From positions 282,576-346,575 of the forward strand of contig NZ_JAKIRP010000008.1 of the NCBI RefSeq assembly GCF_021646545.1: DNA of 64,000 nucleotides, given 5' to 3'. The notes under the pieces are model-generated. The model was not told the origin of the DNA. It saw nothing but the letters and a program-made list of their open reading frames with translations, and searched no databases. Origin of the DNA: Chitinophaga filiformis. GTDB lineage: Bacteria; Bacteroidota; Bacteroidia; Chitinophagales; Chitinophagaceae. Of the stretch, positions 25,940-34,700 are shown in pieces (the first letter of the stretch is position 1; the number at the start of each line of letters is the position of its first letter). Both the position numbers and the translations under genes were made by a program.

Positions 25940-26909
25940 TTCTTTTAACCGTGTGCATGATTATCTGAGGATCTCCCTGACAGATAATTGTAACCTGCGG
26001 TGTTTTTACTGCATGCCGGAAGAAGACTATGACTTTACGCCTGCTTCCCGCTTAATGCAGGCCGATGAAATAACCACTTTAGCAGGGATTTTTGCTGCCA
26101 ATGGGGTACGCAAGATCAGGCTGACGGGAGGAGAGCCGCTGGTAAGAAAAGATGCGGCGAACATCATTCTATCCCTTTCCCGCCTGCCTGTAGAACTCAC
26201 CATGACAACCAATGGCGTCCGCCTGCATGAATTTGCAGCGGTGCTCGAAGAAGCAGGCGTACGATCCCTGAATATCAGCCTGGATACGCTGCAGGCTGAA
26301 AGATTTATGCTCATTACGAGGCGTGACCTTTTTCACCAGGTAAAAAGCAATATCGATCTGCTGATCAGGAAAGGCATTCATGTGAAGGTGAATGTGGTGG
26401 TGATGAAGGGACTGAATGATACGGAGATCAACGACTTCGTGGCCTGGACGAAACATACGCCGGTGCATGTACGTTTTATAGAGTTTATGCCTTTCGCTGG
26501 TAACAGGTGGACCAGCAATAAAGTGTTGTCTTTACAGGAGATCCTGCAAAGTATCGGTACAGAATACGACTACCTGCCTTTAAAAGGTGGTGCGCATGAT
26601 ACAGCTAAGGGTTTTATTGTGCCAGGACATGCAGGTACGTTTTCCGTTATCAGTACCATGACTGCTCCTTTCTGTGATACCTGTAACAGAATGCGCCTTA
26701 CCGCAGACGGTAAACTGAAGAATTGCCTTTTCTCGAACGGGGAAGCAGATCTGTTGACCGCATTGAGGAACGGGGAAGATGTATTACCACTGATCAAACA
26801 GAACATTCTTAGCAAAGCCAAAGCACTGGGAGGGCAGTTCTCCGGAAAACTGGAAGATGTGGAGGCGGCTGCTATTAAAAATAGGAGTATGATCACTATT
26901 GGCGGATAA
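25929..26909 (+). CDS. moaA: GTP 3',8-cyclase MoaA (molybdenum cofactor biosynthesis)
   Basis: 326 aa radical SAM enzyme catalysing the first step of molybdopterin synthesis (GTP to 3',8-cyclo-GTP). The SAM-binding 4Fe-4S cluster uses Cys21, Cys25 and Cys28 (CNLRCFYC). The second, GTP-binding 4Fe-4S cluster uses Cys249, Cys252 and Cys266 (CDTCNRMRLTADGKLKNC). LTGGEPLVRKD (65-75) and the C-terminal GG dipeptide required for activity (MITIGG) are present. It is translationally coupled to the MobA-like gene. The remaining moa/moe genes are not in this window, so this is a locus-embedded copy of one pathway step. Confidence 0.95.
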   Translation: MIIDSFNRVHDYLRISLTDNCNLRCFYCMPEEDYDFTPASRLMQADEITTLAGIFAANGVRKIRLTGGEPLVRKDAANIILSLSRLPVELTMTTNGVRLHEFAAVLEEAGVRSLNISLDTLQAERFMLITRRDLFHQVKSNIDLLIRKGIHVKVNVVVMKGLNDTEINDFVAWTKHTPVHVRFIEFMPFAGNRWTSNKVLSLQEILQSIGTEYDYLPLKGGAHDTAKGFIVPGHAGTFSVISTMTAPFCDTCNRMRLTADGKLKNCLFSNGEADLLTALRNGEDVLPLIKQNILSKAKALGGQFSGKLEDVEAAAIKNRSMITIGG

Positions 26910-26986
26910 TTGAGGGAATGATATAAATTGCGTGTACGGGAATTGTATCTTATCGTCATATATCATCACAACCGGAATCTGGCAAA

Positions 26987-27352
26987 ATGGAAAAAGCAAT
27001 AAAAGACATACTGGCAAATGGCGTATTGAAAGTAAATGGCAGCCTCTGGGTAGAAGGAAATGGTAAACGATTCTTCGGACCCGGACCAGTAGAATTGCTC
27101 GAACTGATCCAGGAAACCGGTTCTATCAACCAGGCCGCAAAGAAAATGAAGATGTCCTATAAGAAAGCCTGGGAACTCATTAATAATCTGAACAACATGT
27201 CGGGTAGTCCATTGGTGATTACCAGCACAGGTGGTGACAATGGCGGTGGTTCTGCTATATCTGAAGAGGCCCGTCAGCTGATTACCTATCACCGGGAAAT
27301 GAGAGCACGGTTCAGCAAATTCCTGGAGGAAGAAACACAACGTTTAAAATAA
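26987..27352 (+). CDS. ModE-type winged helix-turn-helix regulator (DNA-binding domain only)
   Basis: 121 aa. Matches the ModE/LysR-like N-terminal winged helix: LWVEGNGKRFFGPGPVELLE, then the helix-turn-helix GSINQAAKKMKMSYKKAWEL, and INNLNNMSGSPLVITSTGGD with GGGSAISEEARQLI, all typical of ModE. Escherichia coli ModE has two additional C-terminal molybdate-binding Mop domains; here the protein ends right after the DNA-binding domain with a charged helix. How it would sense molybdate is therefore unclear; a partner Mop protein elsewhere is possible. It sits 77 bp after moaA at the end of the molybdenum operon, and a ModE-box-like palindrome lies 46 bp after its stop. Confidence 0.88.
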   Translation: MEKAIKDILANGVLKVNGSLWVEGNGKRFFGPGPVELLELIQETGSINQAAKKMKMSYKKAWELINNLNNMSGSPLVITSTGGDNGGGSAISEEARQLITYHREMRARFSKFLEEETQRLK

Positions 27353-27364
27353 CAGACACACAAT

Positions 27365-27390
27365 GCACATTATCAGGATGTGCTTTTTTT
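27365..27390 (+). terminator. Intrinsic terminator of the molybdenum operon
   Basis: GCACAT - TATCAGG - ATGTGC followed by seven T. It separates the modE-like gene from the TonB receptor, so the receptor needs its own promoter. Confidence 0.8.
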
Positions 27391-27397
27391 ACCTGAT

Positions 27398-27421
27398 CGT
27401 TATATCTGGTAGGATATAACG
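27398..27421 (+). promoter_or_regulatory. ModE-box-like operator upstream of the TonB receptor
   Basis: A perfect 8-bp inverted repeat, CGTTATAT, 8 bp, ATATAACG, ends 15 bp before the ATG at 27437. The half-site and spacing agree closely with the ModE operator as I remember it from enterobacteria (TATATAACG-type halves). The neighbouring gene encodes a ModE-type DNA-binding protein. Function as an operator is inferred. Confidence 0.6.
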
Positions 27422-27436
27422 TAACAAGTGACTATT

Positions 27437-29989
27437 ATGACCAAATCTTTATTCATCACTTTTGTTTCGTGTAGTGCAGGTGTGTATGGGCAGGATACTT
27501 CTTACATCAGGAAAGATACCGCGGTAAAGATATTGTCGGAAGTCACGGTATCGGCATCGCGTACCAGAGAGCGTTTGCTGCAGTCGCCCGTAAGCATCCA
27601 GAAGGCGGGAGAGCAGTACTTCCGCATGTCTGCCGCACCTTCCTTTTATGATGCCCTGGAACACTTACAGGGCGTGCAGTTGATCACTCCCAGTCTTGGT
27701 TTTAAAGTATTGAATGCGAGAGGCTTTGCGAACACTACCAATGTACGTTTCGCGCAGCTGGTGGATGGGATGGATGTGCAGTCGCCGCATATCGGCGGAC
27801 CGATTGCCAATGCCCTGGGGCCCTCTGACCTTGATGTCAGTAATGTAGAGATCCTGCCCGGAGTGGCGTCTGCATTGTATGGCATGAATACGGTCAACGG
27901 ACTGGCCAACATTTCCACGAAAAACCCATTTACGTCTGAGGGTGTGAGCCTACAGCAGAAAACAGCGCTGACGCACCTGGGTGACGCCAACAGCGGTGTA
28001 AAAGTGTATACAGAAACGAGTCTGCGTTGGGCAAAGGTGATCAGTCCCAGGCTGGCATTTAAGATCAATGGCACGTTTAACAGGGGATATGACTGGATTG
28101 CACACGATCACCGGGAGTTGAACGGACAAGCCAATGCCAGCACAGGTTTGCTGGGAAGGGATAATCCGGCGCAGGACCCGCTGAGCAGTTACGGAAATGA
28201 ATCTTCCGACAGGAAAACCATCGCATTGGGCGGACGCAATTATGTGGTGGCGCGTACCGGTTACGATGAAAAAGATGTAGTGGATTATGGGTTGCAGAAT
28301 ATTAAAGCCGATGCCGGTATCTATTATCAGCTGAAGCCGGGCATGACACTGACCTACCTGTATCATATGGCCCTGCTGGACAATGTTTATCAGCGTGCCA
28401 ACCGTTTTCGCCTGGCAGACTACCTGGTGCAGCAGCACGGTTTACAGTTTCAATCCAACAGTGTAGAGCTGAAGTTATACCTGAACCGTGAGAACACGGG
28501 TAATTCTTATAACCTGCGCTCTATGGCGGAGAATATTGACCGCAATTATAAACCGGACGACAAATGGTATGCGGACTATACCACTGCTTTCAATAATGCA
28601 ACAGGTACAGGCGCTTCTATAGCTGACGCTCACTGGCAGGCGAGAACAGCGGCAGATGCTGGCAGGTATCAACCAGGAACGGCTGCATTCGATAATACGC
28701 TGAATAAGCTGGCACAGGTCAACAACTGGGACGTCGGCGCAGCATTGAAAGTAAAAGCAAGTTTTGTACACGCGGAAGGTCAGGTAGACCTGACAGCTCA
28801 TTTGCTGCGTGATGTGAAGGAGAAACTGGGGATGCAGATCCTGGTGGGAGGCGACCACCGTACCTACATTATTGAGCCGGATGGGAACTATTTTATCAAT
28901 CCGGAGCCAGGTAAAGAATATACGAACATCCATTATGCTAAAACAGGTGGATTCGTGTCTGTTACCAAGACCTTGTTCGACGGCGATCTGAAACTGGGGG
29001 CTATTTTACGGGGAGATAAGAATGACTATTTCGACCTGATGATCACACCGCGTTTTACGGCAGTGTATTCGCCGGTGAATACGCAGCACTTCCGTGCGTC
29101 TTATCAGAGCGGATACCGTTATCCAAGCATCTTTGAAGCCTATTCCAATGTGAACAGCGGTGGTGTGAAACGTGTAGGCGGATTGCCGGCAATGTCGCAG
29201 GGCATATTTGAGAATGCATGGCTGGCGTCGTCTATAACAAGCTTCCAACAAGCCGTGCTGAATGATATTAACAAGAACGGATTGACACAAAGTGAGGCGA
29301 TCGCAAAAAATAAAGACATCCTGAAAAAGAACCCCTATACGTACATTAAAGCGGAGCATGTAAAGTCGATGGAAATAGGGTATAAAGGCCTTTTTGACGA
29401 AGGCAGGTTCTTTATCGATGCAGAAGCATATTTGAACAGGTATGCAAACTTTATTGCCCAGGCCAATATGAATGTGCCGGATACCCAGGTGACAGACTCG
29501 ATCCCTTTTGCGCTTTACAGCAAGAGTAGGCAGAGCCCTTACCGCATGTGGACGAATTCGCAGACCGTAGTGAACAACTATGGCGGAAGCGTGGGGTTGA
29601 CTTATACAGATCATGGCTATGTGGCTAATAGCAACGTGACCTATGCAAAACTGAAAATGTCTGACAAGGAAGACGGATTGGAAGACGGGTTTAATACACC
29701 ATCCTGGACGGTGAATGTATCCGTAGCTAAAGAACGCATCATTAAACATACAGGCGCCGGTATTTCCTGGAAATGGCAGAGCAGTTATTACTGGCAATCT
29801 TTCCTGGTAAATGGTGATGTGGACGCTTATTCCACCTTCGATGCGCAGGTGACGTACACATTCGATAAACTGAACTGCAGAGCGAAACTCGGCGCCAGCA
29901 ACCTGTTGAATAAGTATTATTACTCCTTCCTCGGGGGGCCGTCTGTGGGGGGAATGTATTATCTGACATTAACCTATGGCATTCGTTGA
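27437..29989 (+). CDS. TonB-dependent outer-membrane receptor, likely molybdenum-regulated
   Basis: 850 aa from the ATG at 27437 (MTKSLFITFVSCSAGVYGQ); a GTG at 27428 adds three residues. Signal peptide about 1-19, a short N-terminal stretch with a TonB box (ILSEVTVSASRTRERLLQSP), plug (about 55-165, with VRFAQLVDGMDVQSPHIGG and VEILPGVASALYGMNTVNGL) and a beta-barrel that ends in LTYGIR. It has no carboxypeptidase-like or STN domain, and no SusD partner, so it is a classical TonB receptor for small ligands rather than glycans. It is isolated from the upstream operon by a terminator and preceded by a ModE-box-like palindrome. Transport of molybdate or a chelated molybdenum species is the inference. 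Confidence 0.9.
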   Translation: MTKSLFITFVSCSAGVYGQDTSYIRKDTAVKILSEVTVSASRTRERLLQSPVSIQKAGEQYFRMSAAPSFYDALEHLQGVQLITPSLGFKVLNARGFANTTNVRFAQLVDGMDVQSPHIGGPIANALGPSDLDVSNVEILPGVASALYGMNTVNGLANISTKNPFTSEGVSLQQKTALTHLGDANSGVKVYTETSLRWAKVISPRLAFKINGTFNRGYDWIAHDHRELNGQANASTGLLGRDNPAQDPLSSYGNESSDRKTIALGGRNYVVARTGYDEKDVVDYGLQNIKADAGIYYQLKPGMTLTYLYHMALLDNVYQRANRFRLADYLVQQHGLQFQSNSVELKLYLNRENTGNSYNLRSMAENIDRNYKPDDKWYADYTTAFNNATGTGASIADAHWQARTAADAGRYQPGTAAFDNTLNKLAQVNNWDVGAALKVKASFVHAEGQVDLTAHLLRDVKEKLGMQILVGGDHRTYIIEPDGNYFINPEPGKEYTNIHYAKTGGFVSVTKTLFDGDLKLGAILRGDKNDYFDLMITPRFTAVYSPVNTQHFRASYQSGYRYPSIFEAYSNVNSGGVKRVGGLPAMSQGIFENAWLASSITSFQQAVLNDINKNGLTQSEAIAKNKDILKKNPYTYIKAEHVKSMEIGYKGLFDEGRFFIDAEAYLNRYANFIAQANMNVPDTQVTDSIPFALYSKSRQSPYRMWTNSQTVVNNYGGSVGLTYTDHGYVANSNVTYAKLKMSDKEDGLEDGFNTPSWTVNVSVAKERIIKHTGAGISWKWQSSYYWQSFLVNGDVDAYSTFDAQVTYTFDKLNCRAKLGASNLLNKYYYSFLGGPSVGGMYYLTLTYGIR

Positions 29990-30057
29990 GATAGTGCTAT
30001 CTGATAAAATAGTTGTGGCATTTGACTGCCAAATATTGGCGATTTTACCGGGAAACA

Positions 30058-30111
30058 TTTGAGTAAGACTATTTTAACGTAGATTTATTGTCAGAATAGT
30101 CTTATCTCAAA
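30058..30111. promoter_or_regulatory. Long inverted repeat just upstream of an AraC gene
   Basis: TTTGAGTAAGACTATT (30058-30073) is complementary to AATAGTCTTATCTCAAA (30095-30111) apart from one bulged base, with a 21-nt spacer. It ends 9 bp before the AraC start codon. It could be a dimeric operator or a leader hairpin hiding the ribosome-binding region. Confidence 0.55.
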
Positions 30112-30120
30112 TTTGATAAT

Positions 30121-31005
30121 ATGGAAGCCAACGAAAACAGAGGACGTCTAATGTATGGATGTGATGGAGTGAGAATTGAGAACGGGCATTTTAAAGTGCA
30201 TGCTGTAAGCGATCAGTTTAAAGTAGCCACACCTTATATCCGCAGAGATTTTTATAAGATCACCCTGTTCAGGGGTATCAGCAGATTACATTATGCTGAT
30301 CAGGGGATACTGGTAGACAGACCAGCCCTGACATTCTCGAATCCACTGGTACCTTACAGCTGGGAACCCATTTCAGAACGTTGGACGGGTTACTATTGTC
30401 AGTTTACCGAAGAATTTATCCATATCCGCGACAGAGGACGTATTTCCCTGCAGGATTCACCGCTGTTTAAAATCGGAGGCAGCCCGGTATGTTTTCTGAG
30501 TGAGGAGCAGTATGCAACGGTGGAAGGGCTTTTCAAAAAAATGGTGGAGGAAGAGGCAACAGATTACGTACATAAGTATGATGTGATCGGAAGCTATGTG
30601 AACCTCATTATTCATGAAGCATTGCGGATGCAACCTGCTGAAGCGGCGAGCAGGCAAAGCAGCGCTGCGGTACGTATTACGATGTCGTTTATGGAGTTGC
30701 TGGAAAAACAGTTCCCTGTGAATTCGCAGTCGCAGACACTGGAGCTGAAAACGGCGGGGGATTACGCAAAACACCTGGCCATTCATGTCAACCACCTGAA
30801 CCACGCTGTGAGAGAGGTAACAGGAAAGGCTACGACCGTGCATATCAGGGAACGCATTATCGCAGAAGCAAAATTATTACTGAGAAATACAGACTGGAGT
30901 ATAGCAGATATCGCCTATAGTTTGGGCTTTGACTATCCGGCGTACTTCAACAACTTTTTCAAAAAGCAAACGGGTATGACACCCCGTTCGGCAAAACTGG
31001 TATAA
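30121..31005 (+). CDS. AraC-family transcriptional regulator downstream of the TonB receptor
   Basis: 294 aa. The N-terminal cupin-like ligand domain covers about 20-150 (TLFRGISRLHYADQGILVDR, NPLVPYSWEP). The C-terminal double helix-turn-helix covers about 195-294, with first HTH TAGDYAKHLAIHVNHLNHAV and second HTH SIADIAYSLGFDYPAYFNNF, then FKKQTGMTPRSAK. The signature residues are intact. It is 131 bp after the TonB receptor on the same strand, separated by a long inverted repeat, so it may regulate itself or the receptor. Ligand unknown. Confidence 0.92.
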   Translation: MEANENRGRLMYGCDGVRIENGHFKVHAVSDQFKVATPYIRRDFYKITLFRGISRLHYADQGILVDRPALTFSNPLVPYSWEPISERWTGYYCQFTEEFIHIRDRGRISLQDSPLFKIGGSPVCFLSEEQYATVEGLFKKMVEEEATDYVHKYDVIGSYVNLIIHEALRMQPAEAASRQSSAAVRITMSFMELLEKQFPVNSQSQTLELKTAGDYAKHLAIHVNHLNHAVREVTGKATTVHIRERIIAEAKLLLRNTDWSIADIAYSLGFDYPAYFNNFFKKQTGMTPRSAKLV

Positions 31006-31016
31006 TCGGGGAGTAA

Positions 31017-31250
31017 TTAAGATACTCCCTGATTTATTCCGGATAATTTCTCTTTCACTATTACCAGACGGTCGTAGAACACCTCAAAAATTCCCACCCC
31101 TTTTCTAAGTTTGATAATCTGAAGGTGGCTGTACACGAAAGCCGGGACATTCGTAATAACACTCCCCGGACCTAACTCTATCGTCTTTGGCAGATCAGCT
31201 GTTTTAAAAAATTCTTCCATCTCCTGGATGTCTTTGTCGGCATATTTCAT
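31017..31250 (-). CDS. DUF6965-like small protein
   Basis: 77 aa, cytosolic, no signal peptide. DIQEMEEFFKTADLPKTIEL followed by GPGSVITNVPAFVYSHLQII and VFYDRLVIVKEKL matches the short conserved proteins I know as DUF6965 (helical start, 'P.fv.sHl..l', C-terminal 'yDRL'). The minus-strand TATCTTTG at 31262-31255 is a good -7 match but would leave almost no leader. Convergent with the AraC gene; the two stops are 11 bp apart and share a GGGAGTA/TACTCCC hairpin (31009-31029). Function unknown. Confidence 0.7.
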   Translation of the reverse strand: MKYADKDIQEMEEFFKTADLPKTIELGPGSVITNVPAFVYSHLQIIKLRKGVGIFEVFYDRLVIVKEKLSGINQGVS

Positions 31251-31324
31251 GCGGCAAAGATAACCGTTCAGGGTATTTAAGTGAATTTTTTTATCTTCGG
31301 AGCGCTATTCTAAACAGGACCCTG

Positions 31325-31750
31325 ATGGAACTGATAATCAATGTTAAACAAGCGGGACGTAAGCATGCATTGTTTGAGAAACAGGTCATTGAAATAGATG
31401 ACATTGGCAAGCACCCAACTTTAAAAGAACTGATCAACGCTGTTGTGAAACAACAGGTGATTACTTACAATAGTAAACCCTTTGAAAAGAATCTCATCCC
31501 TTTCCTGACAGACGAACAGATAGAGGGCCAGGCCTCAGGCGGTAAGATTGGTTTTGGCACTATCTACAATGAACAGAAGGCAGATGTAACCAAAGCGCAG
31601 GAAACGGCACTGCAGGCCTTTGAAGATGGTATGTATGCTGTTTTTGCTGATGATGAGGAGCTGACACCTTTATCTCGCCAACTTACACTTTCACCGGACA
31701 CCGTTATTACATTTATTCGATTCACTTTTCTGGCTGGTAGTTACTGGTAG
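31325..31750 (+). CDS. Hypothetical protein upstream of the DUF4132 giant
   Basis: 141 aa, no signal peptide. It appears to be a compact alpha/beta protein: a beta-strand start (MELIINVKQAGRKHALFEKQ), a helix (PTLKELINAVVKQQVITYNS), a glycine-containing segment (GQASGGKIGFGTIYNEQKAD), a helix and a beta C-terminus (DTVITFIRFTFLAGSYW). No family recognised. It is 38 bp upstream of the 1683-residue DUF5724/DUF4132 gene and co-directional, so the two probably form an operon and may act together. Confidence 0.8.
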   Translation: MELIINVKQAGRKHALFEKQVIEIDDIGKHPTLKELINAVVKQQVITYNSKPFEKNLIPFLTDEQIEGQASGGKIGFGTIYNEQKADVTKAQETALQAFEDGMYAVFADDEELTPLSRQLTLSPDTVITFIRFTFLAGSYW

Positions 31751-31788
31751 TCACTGAAAAGCCCCTATATACTTACATTATTTATATC

Positions 31789-34700
31789 ATGAACGCATTA
31801 GAATTTCTTAGCACGAAAATTATACCCGACTATCTGAACCAACTGGAGACAACCCTGACAGCCGTTTATAATGGCACTTCCAGTCATACACTACTGACGA
31901 AGAAAACGGCTGAAATGGCCTTGTTATTACTGGACAAAATGCATAAAGAGGCGGGAACGAAACATCCTTTTTACGGGGTTCCCAATATAGAATACGGAGA
32001 CGAACGTTACAACCGGCTTAGCGAACTATTGCCGGAGAACGAATGGGATAATGAAGAAGCATTCAGACTCCTGGTTTATTTTTTCGGGGAAGAGAAGGCG
32101 GTATATGTCCGGCATGCCTGGAAGAAGTTTCCCGGGCTGACGTATCAGGAGAAATGGGACCGGCGCTCCTTCCGGTCGCCCGGCAAGCGGGAACTATACT
32201 TTCCCCGTCAGTTGAGTTTTCTGGGCACTGCGTTGCTCCAGGTCTACCGGATTGAATATTCCGGTCTTGACAACAAGGTGTTTTGTTACGATCTCGATAT
32301 CCGGGAGCAGATCATATTCGACCATCAGCTACCTACGGATGCCTTGTATCATTTGTGGGCGGCGGCAATAGATCTTGATAACAGTGAAGTTTTTTCTGTT
32401 TTCGAAAACATCATTTTTAATAAAGAGCCCATTGGCAAAGTAAGCAGTGGCGTTATCAGGGCGCTGTTGTTAAGTCAGAGAGAACCAGCCTGGCAGCTGG
32501 TAGAGAAATTGTTGCTGGCCGCACAACGGCAGGAAGGATTGCGGCAAACAATTCTGGAGGCATTGGATGAGACAAGCAGAGGGGCCTTGATCTATATGAT
32601 CAAGGTGTTGCTGGACAACAAGATGACCAGATTTTCCGCTGTTGTAAGGGCGCTCGACGTATGGGCAGGAACACACTGGGAATCAGAAAAAGAATCCGCA
32701 GTAAATGCCTTTCTGCAAAAGGCTTACGAATATTTGTCCAACCCTTCGCGGATACCGGAAGGGATACAGAGTAAAAACAACGCGGACATTTATATGGCAT
32801 TGTGGGCGCAGAGCGTATATGATGTGGAAAAGACGCTGCCTTTTCTGCAGCAGCTGGCGGAAGACCCTTCACCGGAGAAGTATTGTGTTGCGCTGAAATT
32901 TGTGCTGGAGGCCAGACATTTTGAGCTGGATATGCCGATTGCTTACCCGGCGATCGATAGTAAAGAGCTCGTCGTTATCGGGGTTGCAGCTACGATCCTG
33001 GAACAGCGTATCAGCGTAAATCCGGCACATTATGACAAACATTATCCGGACCTGTTTGACAAATTGCATGCTGTGTTACTACGATCTCCTGTGAAGGAAA
33101 AGGAGTTTATGCGAACTGTTTTTTCCTGGATGAAGATAAGGTATACCAGGGCGGAGATATTTAGGGTAATGTTACTGCTGGTGCTGGACAAACAGGAAAG
33201 ATTAGACGTGTTACTGTCCTATTTTGAGGAGATGGATGCTAACGTAAAACTGCAATTGGCAAATGCAATTCTGCCTGATCATTCTGGCTACGCGTGGCAG
33301 GAGAAAAAAGCCGTAAAACCTATCACAGACTTCCAGCGTAATTTCTGTTTCCGGATCCTGAAAGAAAGGGGAGAATTACTTTCGGGTATCGCATTTGAGG
33401 CGCTGGAGAAAGTGACCCTGACCAGTGAGGAATCCGGCATCTTCAGAGAATTGCTGAAACGCAAGAGTGGAACGACGAGGAGCAAAGTGATCGCCATACT
33501 GCTGAAACAGTCTGATGCCTTGTTAACCGATATGGTGAAAGACCTGCTGCAAGGGGACGCGGAGCAGCGTTTAGCGGGCCTGGATATTGCGCTGCAATTG
33601 CAACAGCAACAAAGAAAGCTGGCAATATTGCAGGAATTGGTAGCAGCATTCAGGTCGAGGAAGAGTATCTCGCAAAAGGAGGAAATACTACTCTCACAGT
33701 TATCCGACAGTGATGAAACGACAAGCTTCACAGTGGAAAACGGATATGGATTATTCGACCCAAAGCAGTTGTCGCCTGTTGTTGCACCCGTAGTAGATGC
33801 AAATGATGTGTATGGTAAATACCTGACAGAAGGGGCGTACGGTTTTTCTCTTCCGCCGGAAACCATGAAAGCTGCTTTCCAGCAATTGCTCGTGTTACTG
33901 CAGCAATATAAAGATTATGAGTACGAAGTGGTCAATTATGACAATACGAAAGCCACGATACTACTAGGGAATGACTTCAGGCAGAAACGGGCTCCCGGTC
34001 ATAAATATGCATCCCCCCGGGAGGAGTACGAGGACTATCCTTGGGCAGCCGTATGGGAACAGTGGTATCAATCGGCGGGTTTGCAGCCCAGAGATCTTTT
34101 CCTTTTAAATAGCATTGCGAGATGGCATGATGAGATCGAGATCGACGATGATGACAAACTGAGTCCGTTAGTACTTCCTTATATACCCGATTTCAAAGAG
34201 CTGATACCTGAGGCACTGCGGGAATTCTCTCCATACAGATGGAGCAATCCGTATCCCCGGATCCTCCTGGCATTGACCCTTATTCATCCATGTGAAGAGG
34301 ATGGGGAGATGCTGGTAGGAATTATTACGCGTATGTTTGCCGCTTTACCGGAAGAGTTATTATATAAGGAAGGAGAGGACGATGAAGATACTTACCGGTA
34401 TGGATGGAGTGGTGGCTGGCAGGCAAATGATCTGCTGACGGATTTTGTCAGGAGGATGGATCCGTTTACAATGCCCGAGCACGTGGTGGAGAGATGCTGG
34501 AACCTGTACCATTGGAGGCAGTTTACAGGACTTCCCAAGAATATCCCTTACAACCATCCACCGTTAGCTATCTTTTGCCGGGCATTTAAGCAGGGAATCA
34601 TCTCCGAAAGTGAAATGTACAGGGGATTGCTTGTTCCTGATCATATACGCATGTTGTCTACCACAAGAAAATACAAGGGTGACCGCGACTATTTTGAAAC

